From assembly GCA_003242315.1 (NCBI GenBank), contig QGUY01000243.1, positions 1 through 5,889 of the forward strand: 5,889 nucleotides of DNA, read 5' to 3'. Source of the stretch: Bacteroidota bacterium. Lineage in GTDB: Bacteria; Bacteroidota; Bacteroidia; Cytophagales; Cyclobacteriaceae. How positions within the stretch are numbered: position 1 is the stretch's first letter; the number at the start of each line of letters is the position of its first letter. A program made the translations under genes and the position numbers. Below the pieces are notes generated by a model. The model was not told the DNA's origin, searched no databases, and worked only from the letters and a program-made list of their open reading frames with translations. This document shows, in pieces, positions 1-4,449 of this stretch.

Positions 1-34
1 GAGACGCCCCCAAGGGGGAGACGCCCCCAAGGGG
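1..34. repeat. 17-bp tandem array leading into REPIN A (cut by window edge)
   Basis: There are two exact head-to-tail copies of GAGACGCCCCCAAGGGG (1-17 and 18-34). The third unit, from 35, becomes the left hairpin of REPIN A. Each unit carries the GAGACGCCC half-stem of the REP hairpin plus an internal CCCC-AA-GGGG dyad. The array is cut by the window start, so its true length is unknown. Confidence 0.85.
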
Positions 35-181
35 GAGACGCCCAGGTTGGGCGTCTCTACTATATTTCTACGATTAAGAATGCGTTATATCCGACACGGC
101 CACAGCAGACCCTCAACTATGTCGCTAACAACCTAACGTCGATCAGAAACGTGTGGCAGAGACGCCCTACCAGGGCGTCTC
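35..181. repeat. REPIN-like element A (two inverted REP hairpins)
   Basis: The left hairpin at 35-57 is GAGACGCCC, loop AGGTT, GGGCGTCTC. The right hairpin at 159-181 is GAGACGCCC, loop TACCA, GGGCGTCTC. They are separated by about 101 bp. Read from outside inward, the left hairpin ends in CTAC (57-60), which is GTAG on the minus strand. The right hairpin is preceded by GCAG (156-159). The two are therefore inverted REPs with their GTAG-like feet facing the spacer, the arrangement defined for REPINs. The element is a direct repeat of REPIN B (1199-1343), including the spacer stretch around ATATCYGACAC and CTATGTCGCTAACAACCTAAC. It lies just downstream of the transposase stop codon. Confidence 0.85.
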
Positions 182-190
182 CTCAATTCT

Positions 191-232
191 GTTGTGGGCA
201 TATCTGTTATATGTTATGGGCGTATCAGTTAC
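191..232. repeat. Two-copy 22-bp tandem repeat downstream of the transposase
   Basis: GTTGTGGGCATATCTGTTAT (191-210) recurs 22 bp later as GTTATGGGCGTATCAGTTAC (213-232), with 16 of 20 positions identical. It lies between REPIN A and the transposase stop codon. I see no function for it. Confidence 0.5.
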
Positions 233-244
233 GCTCATCGTTCT

Positions 245-1054
245 TCAATCCCCGCTACTCCGTGAATAGAATTCGTCGTCTTTCCATTTGGCCGGATTGT
301 TTCGTATGTATTTGGTGATACGGTGGAATTCGTTCGCGTCGCGGATGATGTGGTCGTGGAAACGAGACTGCCATTCAAAGTGCACCATGGTCTTCCTGAT
401 CTCCATAGTGCACTTTCGTTTGAATTGGTTAATGATTACGCTGAGGGTACCGGGTTTCCAGCGCCGGTTTTTGTCATTGTTAGGAAGGGGTGGCGGTGGT
501 GAATGTTCCGACGAATGGCTATGCGTTTGGATACGGGGTACGCCAAGATTTGAGACGACCGGGTTCGGTATGATGCCCATGCTGGGTGCGACGCCAAAGT
601 TGGGTGAGACGCCCAGGTTGGGCGTCTCTACTATATTCCTACGATCGAGTGTGTGGAAATCAGAAGCCGTTACCACACGCAATCGATTTGATGGAACATA
701 TCTTACCCACGATTGCGCGTCGTTGTCCGGACGATCGATTATCACAATACCATGCATGTGATTGGGCATAACGACAAATTCACCTAGTTCCACGTATGGA
801 AAATGGCCCGGGATTTCCCCCCAACGTTCATACACAATCCTTCCTGCGTCGGACAACCTAACGTGCGGTTTGGGAATCGCGACGACATCACCGAAAACAC
901 ATTCCATATATTTCACACAAATGGTGATGTAATACGCACCATTCCACCCATAGTCCCACCACGACGCTCGGGCGGATGTGATTCGATAGTAATTGTCAAA
1001 TCTCTCGATCATATCGTCATTCGTTCCAACGGGGTGGTCTTGCACTACGACCAT
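245..1054 (-). CDS. REP-associated tyrosine transposase (RAYT, Y1 transposase family)
   Basis: This is a single-strand DNA transposase of the IS200-like Y1 HUH superfamily, thought to nick and move REP/REPIN hairpins. Seen in the sequence: a beta-strand start NGAYYITICV (38-47), the metal-binding motif VMPNHMHGI with H99 and H101, the PGTLSVIINQFK helix (201-212), WQSRFHDHIIR (228-238), and the catalytic tyrosine Y249 in KYIRNNP. This matches the E. coli TnpA_REP layout (HxH, then WQxRFxxHxIR, then YIxxNP). Residues about 108-197 form a low-complexity insert absent from minimal family members. The insert contains a 6-aa-period repeat (ETPNLG/VSPNFG/VAPSMG) encoded by an in-frame REP hairpin. 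The gene is flanked by REPIN A and REPIN B. The start is ATG at 1052-1054; an internal ATG at residue 15 is also possible. No Shine-Dalgarno sequence is seen. The reading frame is intact, so it is probably active or recently active. Confidence 0.9.
   Translation of the reverse strand: MVVVQDHPVGTNDDMIERFDNYYRITSARASWWDYGWNGAYYITICVKYMECVFGDVVAIPKPHVRLSDAGRIVYERWGEIPGHFPYVELGEFVVMPNHMHGIVIIDRPDNDAQSWVRYVPSNRLRVVTASDFHTLDRRNIVETPNLGVSPNFGVAPSMGIIPNPVVSNLGVPRIQTHSHSSEHSPPPPLPNNDKNRRWKPGTLSVIINQFKRKCTMEIRKTMVHFEWQSRFHDHIIRDANEFHRITKYIRNNPAKWKDDEFYSRSSGD
549..645. repeat. REP hairpin and 18-bp array embedded in the RAYT coding sequence
   Basis: Four degenerate 18-bp units (549-566, 567-584, 585-602, 603-620) lead into a hairpin at 606-628, GAGACGCCC-AGGTT-GGGCGTCTC. 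CTAC follows at 628-631 (GTAG on the minus strand), then the tail TACTATATTCCTACGAT shared with the left REPs of REPIN A and B. Orientation and array-to-hairpin-to-tail order are the same as at the left ends of the REPINs. Here the period is 18 bp (6 codons) rather than 17, so the transposase frame is preserved. No right-hand REP is visible. Confidence 0.85.
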
Positions 1055-1090
1055 TTCCCTAACACAAAACTTCGGTCAAGGTCTTGTCGC

Positions 1091-1198
1091 AGGGACGCCA
1101 GGGTTGGGATTGGAGACACCCAGGATGGGGGACACGCCAACGTGGGGAGACGCTCACCATGGGGAAACGCCCACCACGAGGAGACGCCCACTAAGGGG
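1091..1198. repeat. Degenerate ~17-bp tandem array left of REPIN B
   Basis: About six units follow the pattern GRGACGCCCAnnnnGGG. Their cores start near 1094, 1115, 1133, 1149, 1166 and 1183, and the next core (1201) is the REPIN B left hairpin. Spacing is 21, 18, 16, 17, 17 and 18 bp. The units become more similar to the hairpin as they approach it, and the most distal are the most diverged. The array sits immediately upstream of the transposase start codon, so it may overlap the gene's promoter or leader. Confidence 0.75.
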
Positions 1199-1343
1199 GA
1201 GACGCCCAGGTTGGGCGTCTCTACTATATTCCTTCGATTAAAACGCGTTATATCTGACACAGCCACAGCAGACCCTGAACTATGTCGCTAACAACCTAAC
1301 TTCGATCAGAAACGTGCAGTAGAGACGCCCTACCAGGGCGTCT
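1199..1343. repeat. REPIN-like element B
   Basis: The left hairpin at 1199-1221 is identical to that of REPIN A, and its CTAC foot lies at 1221-1224. The right hairpin at 1322-1343 has stem AGACGCCC, loop TACCA, GGGCGTCT, and is preceded by a perfect GTAG at 1319-1322. Read outward from each GTAG, the two ends share the pattern GTAG-AGACGCCC-N5-GGGCGTCT in inverted orientation. The spacer of about 100 bp is closely similar to that of REPIN A, with scattered substitutions. It lies upstream of the transposase, in the same orientation as REPIN A. Confidence 0.87.
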
Positions 1344-1427
1344 TTAATACCAGGGCGTCTCACCCGCTATGGTGTCTCACCCTCCATCGCGTCTCGCCCG
1401 GGCATCTTCCCTGCCAGGGTGTCTCAG
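1344..1427. repeat. Degenerate 17-bp array right of REPIN B, opposite orientation
   Basis: The GGGCGTCT-type half-stem recurs with cores ending at 1360, 1377, 1394, 1407 and 1424, following 1343 in REPIN B, so the spacing is 17, 17, 17, 13 and 17 bp. These are reverse complements of the units left of REPIN B. The REPIN is thus bracketed by arrays pointing outward on both sides. Confidence 0.75.
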
Positions 1428-1818
1428 TCAATCGCACCCAATATTCTAACAAAATCTCAAAAAACAAATAGGCATACCGTGATTATACAGACAAAAATCT
1501 GACAGGTTGTGTCAATTTAAGCCTCAAAAAACATGTCGCGGCTAATCGGAATCAATAGGCTTACTGACAAAGATTTCCAGCAATCTATGAACGTGTGCGT
1601 ATCTAATGCTTTCATATCAATCAACTAGTATAAATTCCTACCCCGAAGCAACACGCCTCAAATCAACAACGAATCCTTACCAACCTGTGTCAAACTAGCA
1701 GCAGGTACCCATTTCCGCCCTCTCACGGAGAATCGCGTCTTTCAGTTGCTTGTAGGAGTTTGAGAATCTCAGCATATTTCCCTGCACCAAACTATATTTA
1801 CCGGAAACCACGATCCCT
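1428..1818. other. Intergenic region, no gene seen
   Basis: This stretch of about 390 bp is AT-rich at first (around 1440-1660), with A-runs such as CTCAAAAAAC occurring twice. It has no convincing ORF on either strand, no tRNA and no clear terminator hairpin. Its last 70 bases hold the presumed hydrolase promoter and leader. Confidence 0.6.
1750..1780 (+). promoter_or_regulatory. Weak candidate promoter of the alpha/beta hydrolase
   Basis: TTGTAG (1750-1755) and CATATT (1773-1778) are separated by 17 bp. Read as a Bacteroidota-type promoter the same stretch is CTTG-N20-CATATTTC, which only partly matches TTTG-N19/20-TAnnTTTG. Either reading would give a leader of roughly 30 nt. No better match lies closer to the start codon. 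Confidence 0.22.
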
Positions 1819-2565
1819 ATGAAAATCCTTTCCACCGCTCTGGCCCTTCTGCTTAGTTCTGGCCTCTTGTTTGCGCAACAGAAACCCACCACCTACGTCA
1901 TCGTACACGGCGCGTGGGGTGGCAGTTGGGCGTTTAAGGAAGTAGATTCCATGATGACCGCCGCAGGACATGTCGTCTACCGCCCTTCGCTGACAGGGCA
2001 GGGCGAACGGGTACACCTGGCATCACCCGAGGTTTCGCTTTCCACGCATATCAACGACGTCGTGAACCAAATCCTGTTCGAACGCCTCACGGATGTCGTG
2101 CTTGTCGGCCACAGCTATGGCGGAATGGTCATCACCGGCGTTGCCGAACGCATTCCGGAAAGGATTCGAAAACTGGTATACCTCGACGCGATCCTGCCCA
2201 ACGACGGAGAAAGCGTCATGACTGCGATGGCCGGTGGCAGCGAGTGGATAAAGAGTATGGAAAAGGATGGTATGATCGTACCTGCGTGGGTACGCCCCGA
2301 ACAACCGTATCCCAAAGACGTCCCGCAGTCGCTGAAGACATTTACCGAGCCGGTGTCGCGAAAAAATCCAGCGGCCAAATCCCTGCCTGCTGTCTACATC
2401 CTCACCATTGATCCAGGGAAGACCGCTGCAGAAGATGACTTCGCATCTTTTGCCAAACGCGCGCAGGATCGCCGCTACAAGTACATCGAGATGATCGCGG
2501 ACCACAATCCACAGTGGTCCAAACCCCGCGAGTTGGCTGATGTGTTGGTAGAAGCCGGCAAGTAG
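1819..2565 (+). CDS. Exported alpha/beta hydrolase (esterase / hydroxynitrile lyase-like fold)
   Basis: This is a secreted or periplasmic serine hydrolase, probably an esterase; the substrate is unknown. Residues 1-19 form a signal peptide (basic K2, hydrophobic core LALLLSSGLLF, cleavage after LFA before QQ). The mature part starts with the first strand TTYVIVHGAWGG; HGAWGG at 30-35 supplies the oxyanion hole. The nucleophile elbow is GHSYGG (97-102) with Ser99. The likely acid is Asp198 in YILTIDPG and the base is His229 in ADHNPQW. This pattern, with the short cap domain 125-185, is typical of the plant methylesterase / hydroxynitrile lyase-like subfamily that is annotated broadly in bacteria. 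At 248 aa it is full length for the fold. It appears to be transcribed alone: a long leader region lies upstream and 245 bp separate it from the next gene. The ATG at 1819 has no Shine-Dalgarno sequence but is fixed by the signal peptide. Confidence 0.9.
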   Translation: MKILSTALALLLSSGLLFAQQKPTTYVIVHGAWGGSWAFKEVDSMMTAAGHVVYRPSLTGQGERVHLASPEVSLSTHINDVVNQILFERLTDVVLVGHSYGGMVITGVAERIPERIRKLVYLDAILPNDGESVMTAMAGGSEWIKSMEKDGMIVPAWVRPEQPYPKDVPQSLKTFTEPVSRKNPAAKSLPAVYILTIDPGKTAAEDDFASFAKRAQDRRYKYIEMIADHNPQWSKPRELADVLVEAGK

Positions 2566-2663
2566 AAGCATCGCTGAATATTCACCCGTTCCTGCGCCGC
2601 TTGCTGCGCCTGCGTGCTCCATACACAATTCGCACAACAGAAGCGACTCCCCACTACCTTTTC

Positions 2664-2677
2664 TTGAAGCACTTCAA
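2664..2677. other. Short inverted repeat downstream of the hydrolase
   Basis: TTGAAG-CA-CTTCAA is a 6-bp dyad, flanked by TTTT on the left and AAAAAA on the right, so a few more A:T pairs are possible beyond one mismatch. It is about 100 bp past the hydrolase stop. With no T-run after it on the plus strand it is not a standard rho-independent terminator for the hydrolase. Confidence 0.3.
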
Positions 2678-2686
2678 AAAATAAAT

Positions 2687-2725
2687 CTCTGTGTAACTCC
2701 GTGTCCTCTGAGTCTCTTTCGTGAA
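2687..2725 (+). repeat. ~10-nt period intergenic repeat (CTCTGTG type)
   Basis: Four loose units run in a row: CTCTGTGTAA, CTCCGTGTCC, TCTGAGTCT, CTTTCGTGAA. The same CTnTGTG theme occurs on the other strand at 5836-5872. I recall similar short-period repeats in intergenic DNA of many environmental bacterial genomes, but I do not know a function. Confidence 0.5.
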
Positions 2726-2780
2726 GTGAGGCTGCAAAATACCCCTCCTTTCCTGTAACCTTCCCCTCCCCCGCTCATCC

Positions 2781-2794
2781 AATAGTCGACTATT
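2781..2794. promoter_or_regulatory. Perfect 14-bp palindrome before the DUF4142-cupredoxin operon
   Basis: AATAGTCGACTATT is a perfect palindrome 16 bp upstream of the ATG at 2811, just past a C/T-rich tract (about 2746-2779). Its position suits an operator for a dimeric repressor, or a 5' leader hairpin. No recognised regulator motif matches. Confidence 0.35.
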
Positions 2795-2810
2795 CTAAAA
2801 CAAATTCATC

Positions 2811-3344
2811 ATGAAAAATCCAGAGATATTTTGGAGTGGAATCATTTTGTCAAGCTTGCTGTGCATCACAACCTCATTCGCGCAGAATGCACAAACACTT
2901 TCTGACGCGGAAGTTGCCTCCGTAGCCGTCGTAGCCAACCAGATTGACATTGCGTACGCGGAGATCGCCAAAGAAAAATCAAAAGATGCCGAGATTCTCA
3001 AGTTTGCCGAAACAATGATCAACGATCACAACGCGGTGATCAAACAAGCCTCAGACCTCGTGAAGAAATTAGGCGTTACGCCCAAAGACAACGATGTCAG
3101 CAAGAAGCTGTTATCGGACGCCGACGCTACGAAGAAAACGCTTCGTTCAAAGTCAGGATCCGAATTCAACAAGGCTTACATCGACAACGAAGTTGCGTAT
3201 CACAAAGCGGTAATTGAGGCGGTTGAGGGTCTTCTTATTCCCGAGGCAGAAAATGCTGAACTGAAGGCATTGTTGCAGAATGTCGTGCCCGCACTCAAGA
3301 CCCACCTCGCCCACGCCGAAATGGTTCAAAAGTCGCTCAAATAA
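2811..3344 (+). CDS. Exported DUF4142 family protein
   Basis: This is a predicted periplasmic or outer-membrane-facing alpha-helical protein with a ferritin-like four-helix arrangement; its molecular function is unknown. Residues 1-24 are a signal peptide (IILSSLLCITTSFA, then QNAQ). The DUF4142 pattern is clear: AEVASVAVVANQIDIAYAEI (34-53), KFAETMINDHNAVI (64-77) with the conserved Asp-His, FNKAYIDNEVAYHKAVIEAV (119-138) with its helix histidine, and a last helix LKTHLAHAEMV. The family often carries these His/Asp/Glu positions, but metal binding has not been settled as far as I know. At 177 aa the length is normal. The stop is 3 bp before the cupredoxin start, so the two are almost certainly co-transcribed. 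The start is fixed by the signal peptide, and the AT-rich leader has no Shine-Dalgarno sequence. Confidence 0.88.
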   Translation: MKNPEIFWSGIILSSLLCITTSFAQNAQTLSDAEVASVAVVANQIDIAYAEIAKEKSKDAEILKFAETMINDHNAVIKQASDLVKKLGVTPKDNDVSKKLLSDADATKKTLRSKSGSEFNKAYIDNEVAYHKAVIEAVEGLLIPEAENAELKALLQNVVPALKTHLAHAEMVQKSLK

Positions 3345-3347
3345 ATC

Positions 3348-3758
3348 ATGCGTGTTCTGATTTACGTTTCGCTGCTCGCAGCGATTGCCATGGGTTGCGG
3401 CGGATCTCAAAATGATCCCGCCGCAACATCATCCGACAACGTTCAAAATGTACCCCAACGACACGTCGTGGAAATATCTGAAATGAAGTTTGTACCCGAC
3501 GTGCTCAACGTAAACAAAGGAGACACCATCGTGTGGATCAACAAAGACATGGTAGATCATGACGTCACGGAAGAAGCGACGCATTCATGGACATCATCGA
3601 AAATTCCCGCCGGAGGCTCCTGGGAAATGATCGCAACAAAAAGCGAGGCATACTTCTGCAGTCTTCACGTTGTCATGAAAGGGAAAATAGTTGTTGATGG
3701 AAACGAGGTGGCGATGTCTGATGAATTGCCCTCCGTCACGCAGTGCGGAGCACCATAA
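3348..3758 (+). CDS. Cupredoxin lipoprotein (amicyanin/plastocyanin-like blue copper protein)
   Basis: This is a membrane-anchored type 1 copper protein, likely an electron carrier or copper-handling protein in the cell envelope. The N-terminus (1-16) is a lipoprotein signal peptide with a lipobox-like IAMGC, so Cys17 would be lipidated. A Ser/Asp/Gln-rich tether (about 20-37) follows. The cupredoxin domain (38-118) has strands EISEMKFVPDVLNVNKGDTIVWIN. All four copper ligands are visible: His71 (VDHDVT), Cys104, His107 and Met110 in YFCSLHVVMKG. The C-x2-H-x2-M loop is the short form seen in amicyanin-type proteins. A tail of about 18 residues containing Cys133 extends past the fold. It is the second gene of an operon with the DUF4142 gene, with a 3-bp gap and no Shine-Dalgarno sequence, so translation may be coupled. 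Its stop lies 3 bp from the stop of the convergent gene. Confidence 0.92.
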   Translation: MRVLIYVSLLAAIAMGCGGSQNDPAATSSDNVQNVPQRHVVEISEMKFVPDVLNVNKGDTIVWINKDMVDHDVTEEATHSWTSSKIPAGGSWEMIATKSEAYFCSLHVVMKGKIVVDGNEVAMSDELPSVTQCGAP

Positions 3759-3761
3759 ATG

Positions 3762-4340
3762 CTAGTCATCAAGACCTTTTCCTTCCAGAATCCTGGGGAT
3801 ACACCTTTCGACTCTCGCCTCGCGCGTTTTGGACTGCTTCGCCTGTGAGAAATAAAACAGATATCCCCGTTGACGCCCAGGGGTTAACGCATTAAAAGCG
3901 GCTTGCAATGCCTTATTCCTATCCAATCTCTTTTGAAATTCGGGCGCAACTGGATAGTCCGATGTCTTTTTCTTCGGAACTTTCAAACCAGCTTCTTCCG
4001 CCTCGACCGCCTCACGTATATATTCCTTCAGCGTCTTTCTGAGCTTCCTGATCTCCCGAACGTTGGTAAATCGGACTTGACGCTGGGCCTGCACATTCTC
4101 AGATTGACGAGTTAATATGCCTTTTGGATCCTTTAGTAGCGCACCCTTGAAAAACAGCAGTCCACAATAGTGCTTGAAGCCGTGGATCAGGACGATATTC
4201 TTGCCCTCGTACACGTAGCAGGGATAACCCCACTTCAATTCCTCCCTTAAATTGCATTCCAGCGCGATGGTCCGCATCGCAATATACTCTTCCTTCCACC
4301 GGGCAGCTTCGTTAAAAAACCTGTCCACCTTGGGATTCAT
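3762..4340 (-). CDS. YdeI/OmdA-like protein with DUF1801 domain
   Basis: This is a cytosolic-looking protein with no signal peptide. Its family name refers to OmpD-associated / bacteriocin-protection annotations, but the biochemical role is not established. From the ATG at 4338-4340 (192 aa), the N-terminal DUF1801-type fold includes MNPKVDRFF, EELKWGYPCYVYEGKNIVLI (33-52) and LLFFKGALLKDPKGIL. A charged helical middle follows. The C-terminal OmdA-type segment has ALTPGRQRGYLFYF and AKQSKTREARVERC, ending GKGLDD. Family members I recall begin at MNPKVD and are about this long, so I prefer this start. An upstream ATG (4377-4379) and TTG (4389-4391) are in frame, but a promoter match at 4361-4392 covers them, supporting 4340. 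The gene is convergent with the cupredoxin (3-bp gap) and divergent from the LigD-like gene. It is intact. Confidence 0.9.
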   Translation of the reverse strand: MNPKVDRFFNEAARWKEEYIAMRTIALECNLREELKWGYPCYVYEGKNIVLIHGFKHYCGLLFFKGALLKDPKGILTRQSENVQAQRQVRFTNVREIRKLRKTLKEYIREAVEAEEAGLKVPKKKTSDYPVAPEFQKRLDRNKALQAAFNALTPGRQRGYLFYFSQAKQSKTREARVERCIPRILEGKGLDD

Positions 4341-4349
4341 ACCACTGGC

Positions 4350-4364
4350 ATTGCTTCTAGCAAT
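4350..4364. promoter_or_regulatory. Inverted repeat in the divergent intergenic region
   Basis: ATTGCT-TCT-AGCAAT is a 6-bp dyad overlapping the expected transcription start of the YdeI-like gene. The 10-mer GCATTGCTTC at 4348-4357 occurs again in direct orientation at 4434-4443, beside the start of the divergent gene. It could be a shared operator, but the motif is short. Confidence 0.25.
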
Positions 4365-4392
4365 ATTAAGCGTCCCCATATGACTGCCCAAA
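4361..4392 (-). promoter_or_regulatory. Bacteroidota-type promoter of the YdeI-like gene
   Basis: On the minus strand TTTG (4392-4389) is followed by exactly 20 bp and then TAATATTG (4368-4361), one mismatch from TAnnTTTG. This fits the Bacteroidota housekeeping promoter consensus (TTTG, about 19-20 bp, TAnnTTTG). It would start transcription roughly 15 nt before the ATG at 4340, supporting that start codon. Confidence 0.5.
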
Positions 4393-4422
4393 CTTTGATG
4401 AGGCTTTTTTGCAATCGAACGC

Positions 4423-4430
4423 TATCTTTG
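4423..4430 (+). promoter_or_regulatory. TAnnTTTG -7 element before the LigD-like gene
   Basis: TATCTTTG matches TAnnTTTG perfectly and lies 20 bp before the GTG start at 4450. The nearest TTTG boxes upstream (4394-4397 and 4408-4411) give spacers of 25 and 11 bp, both off the usual 19-20, so only the -7 box is good. Confidence 0.38.
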
Positions 4431-4449
4431 AAAGCATTGCTTCCTAAAC

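Noticed and set aside
288..761. Plus-strand open frames over the transposase (for example 288-761, 803-1291 and 993-1241)
   Set aside because: They are antisense shadows of the RAYT gene and REP arrays. Their translations are low-complexity and match no family, while the minus-strand frame has the full transposase motifs.
1045..1266. Minus-strand open frame of 73 aa across REPIN B's left half, sharing RRNIVETPNLGVSP with the transposase
   Set aside because: The shared peptide is just the translation of the shared REP hairpin and tail. The rest translates the repeat array and overlaps the transposase start out of frame.
1..1427. CRISPR array
   Set aside because: The repeats are contiguous 17-18-bp units with no unique spacers of regular length, and they are built from a REP half-stem next to a RAYT gene.
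2023..2637. Long minus-strand open frame (204 aa) opposite the hydrolase
   Set aside because: It is a codon-bias shadow of the intact hydrolase on the plus strand, and its translation shows no recognisable domain.
2629..2665. Echo of the hydrolase signal-peptide junction (FAQQK...PTT) downstream of the hydrolase
   Set aside because: About 13 of 16 bases match over a very short stretch (TTCGCACAACAGAAGC against TTTGCGCAACAGAAAC). The flanking sequence shows no hydrolase similarity or open frame, so a duplicated remnant is not supported.
2664..2677. Rho-independent terminator after the hydrolase
   Set aside because: The dyad has only 6 bp with a 2-nt centre and is followed by A residues, not a T-run, on the coding strand.
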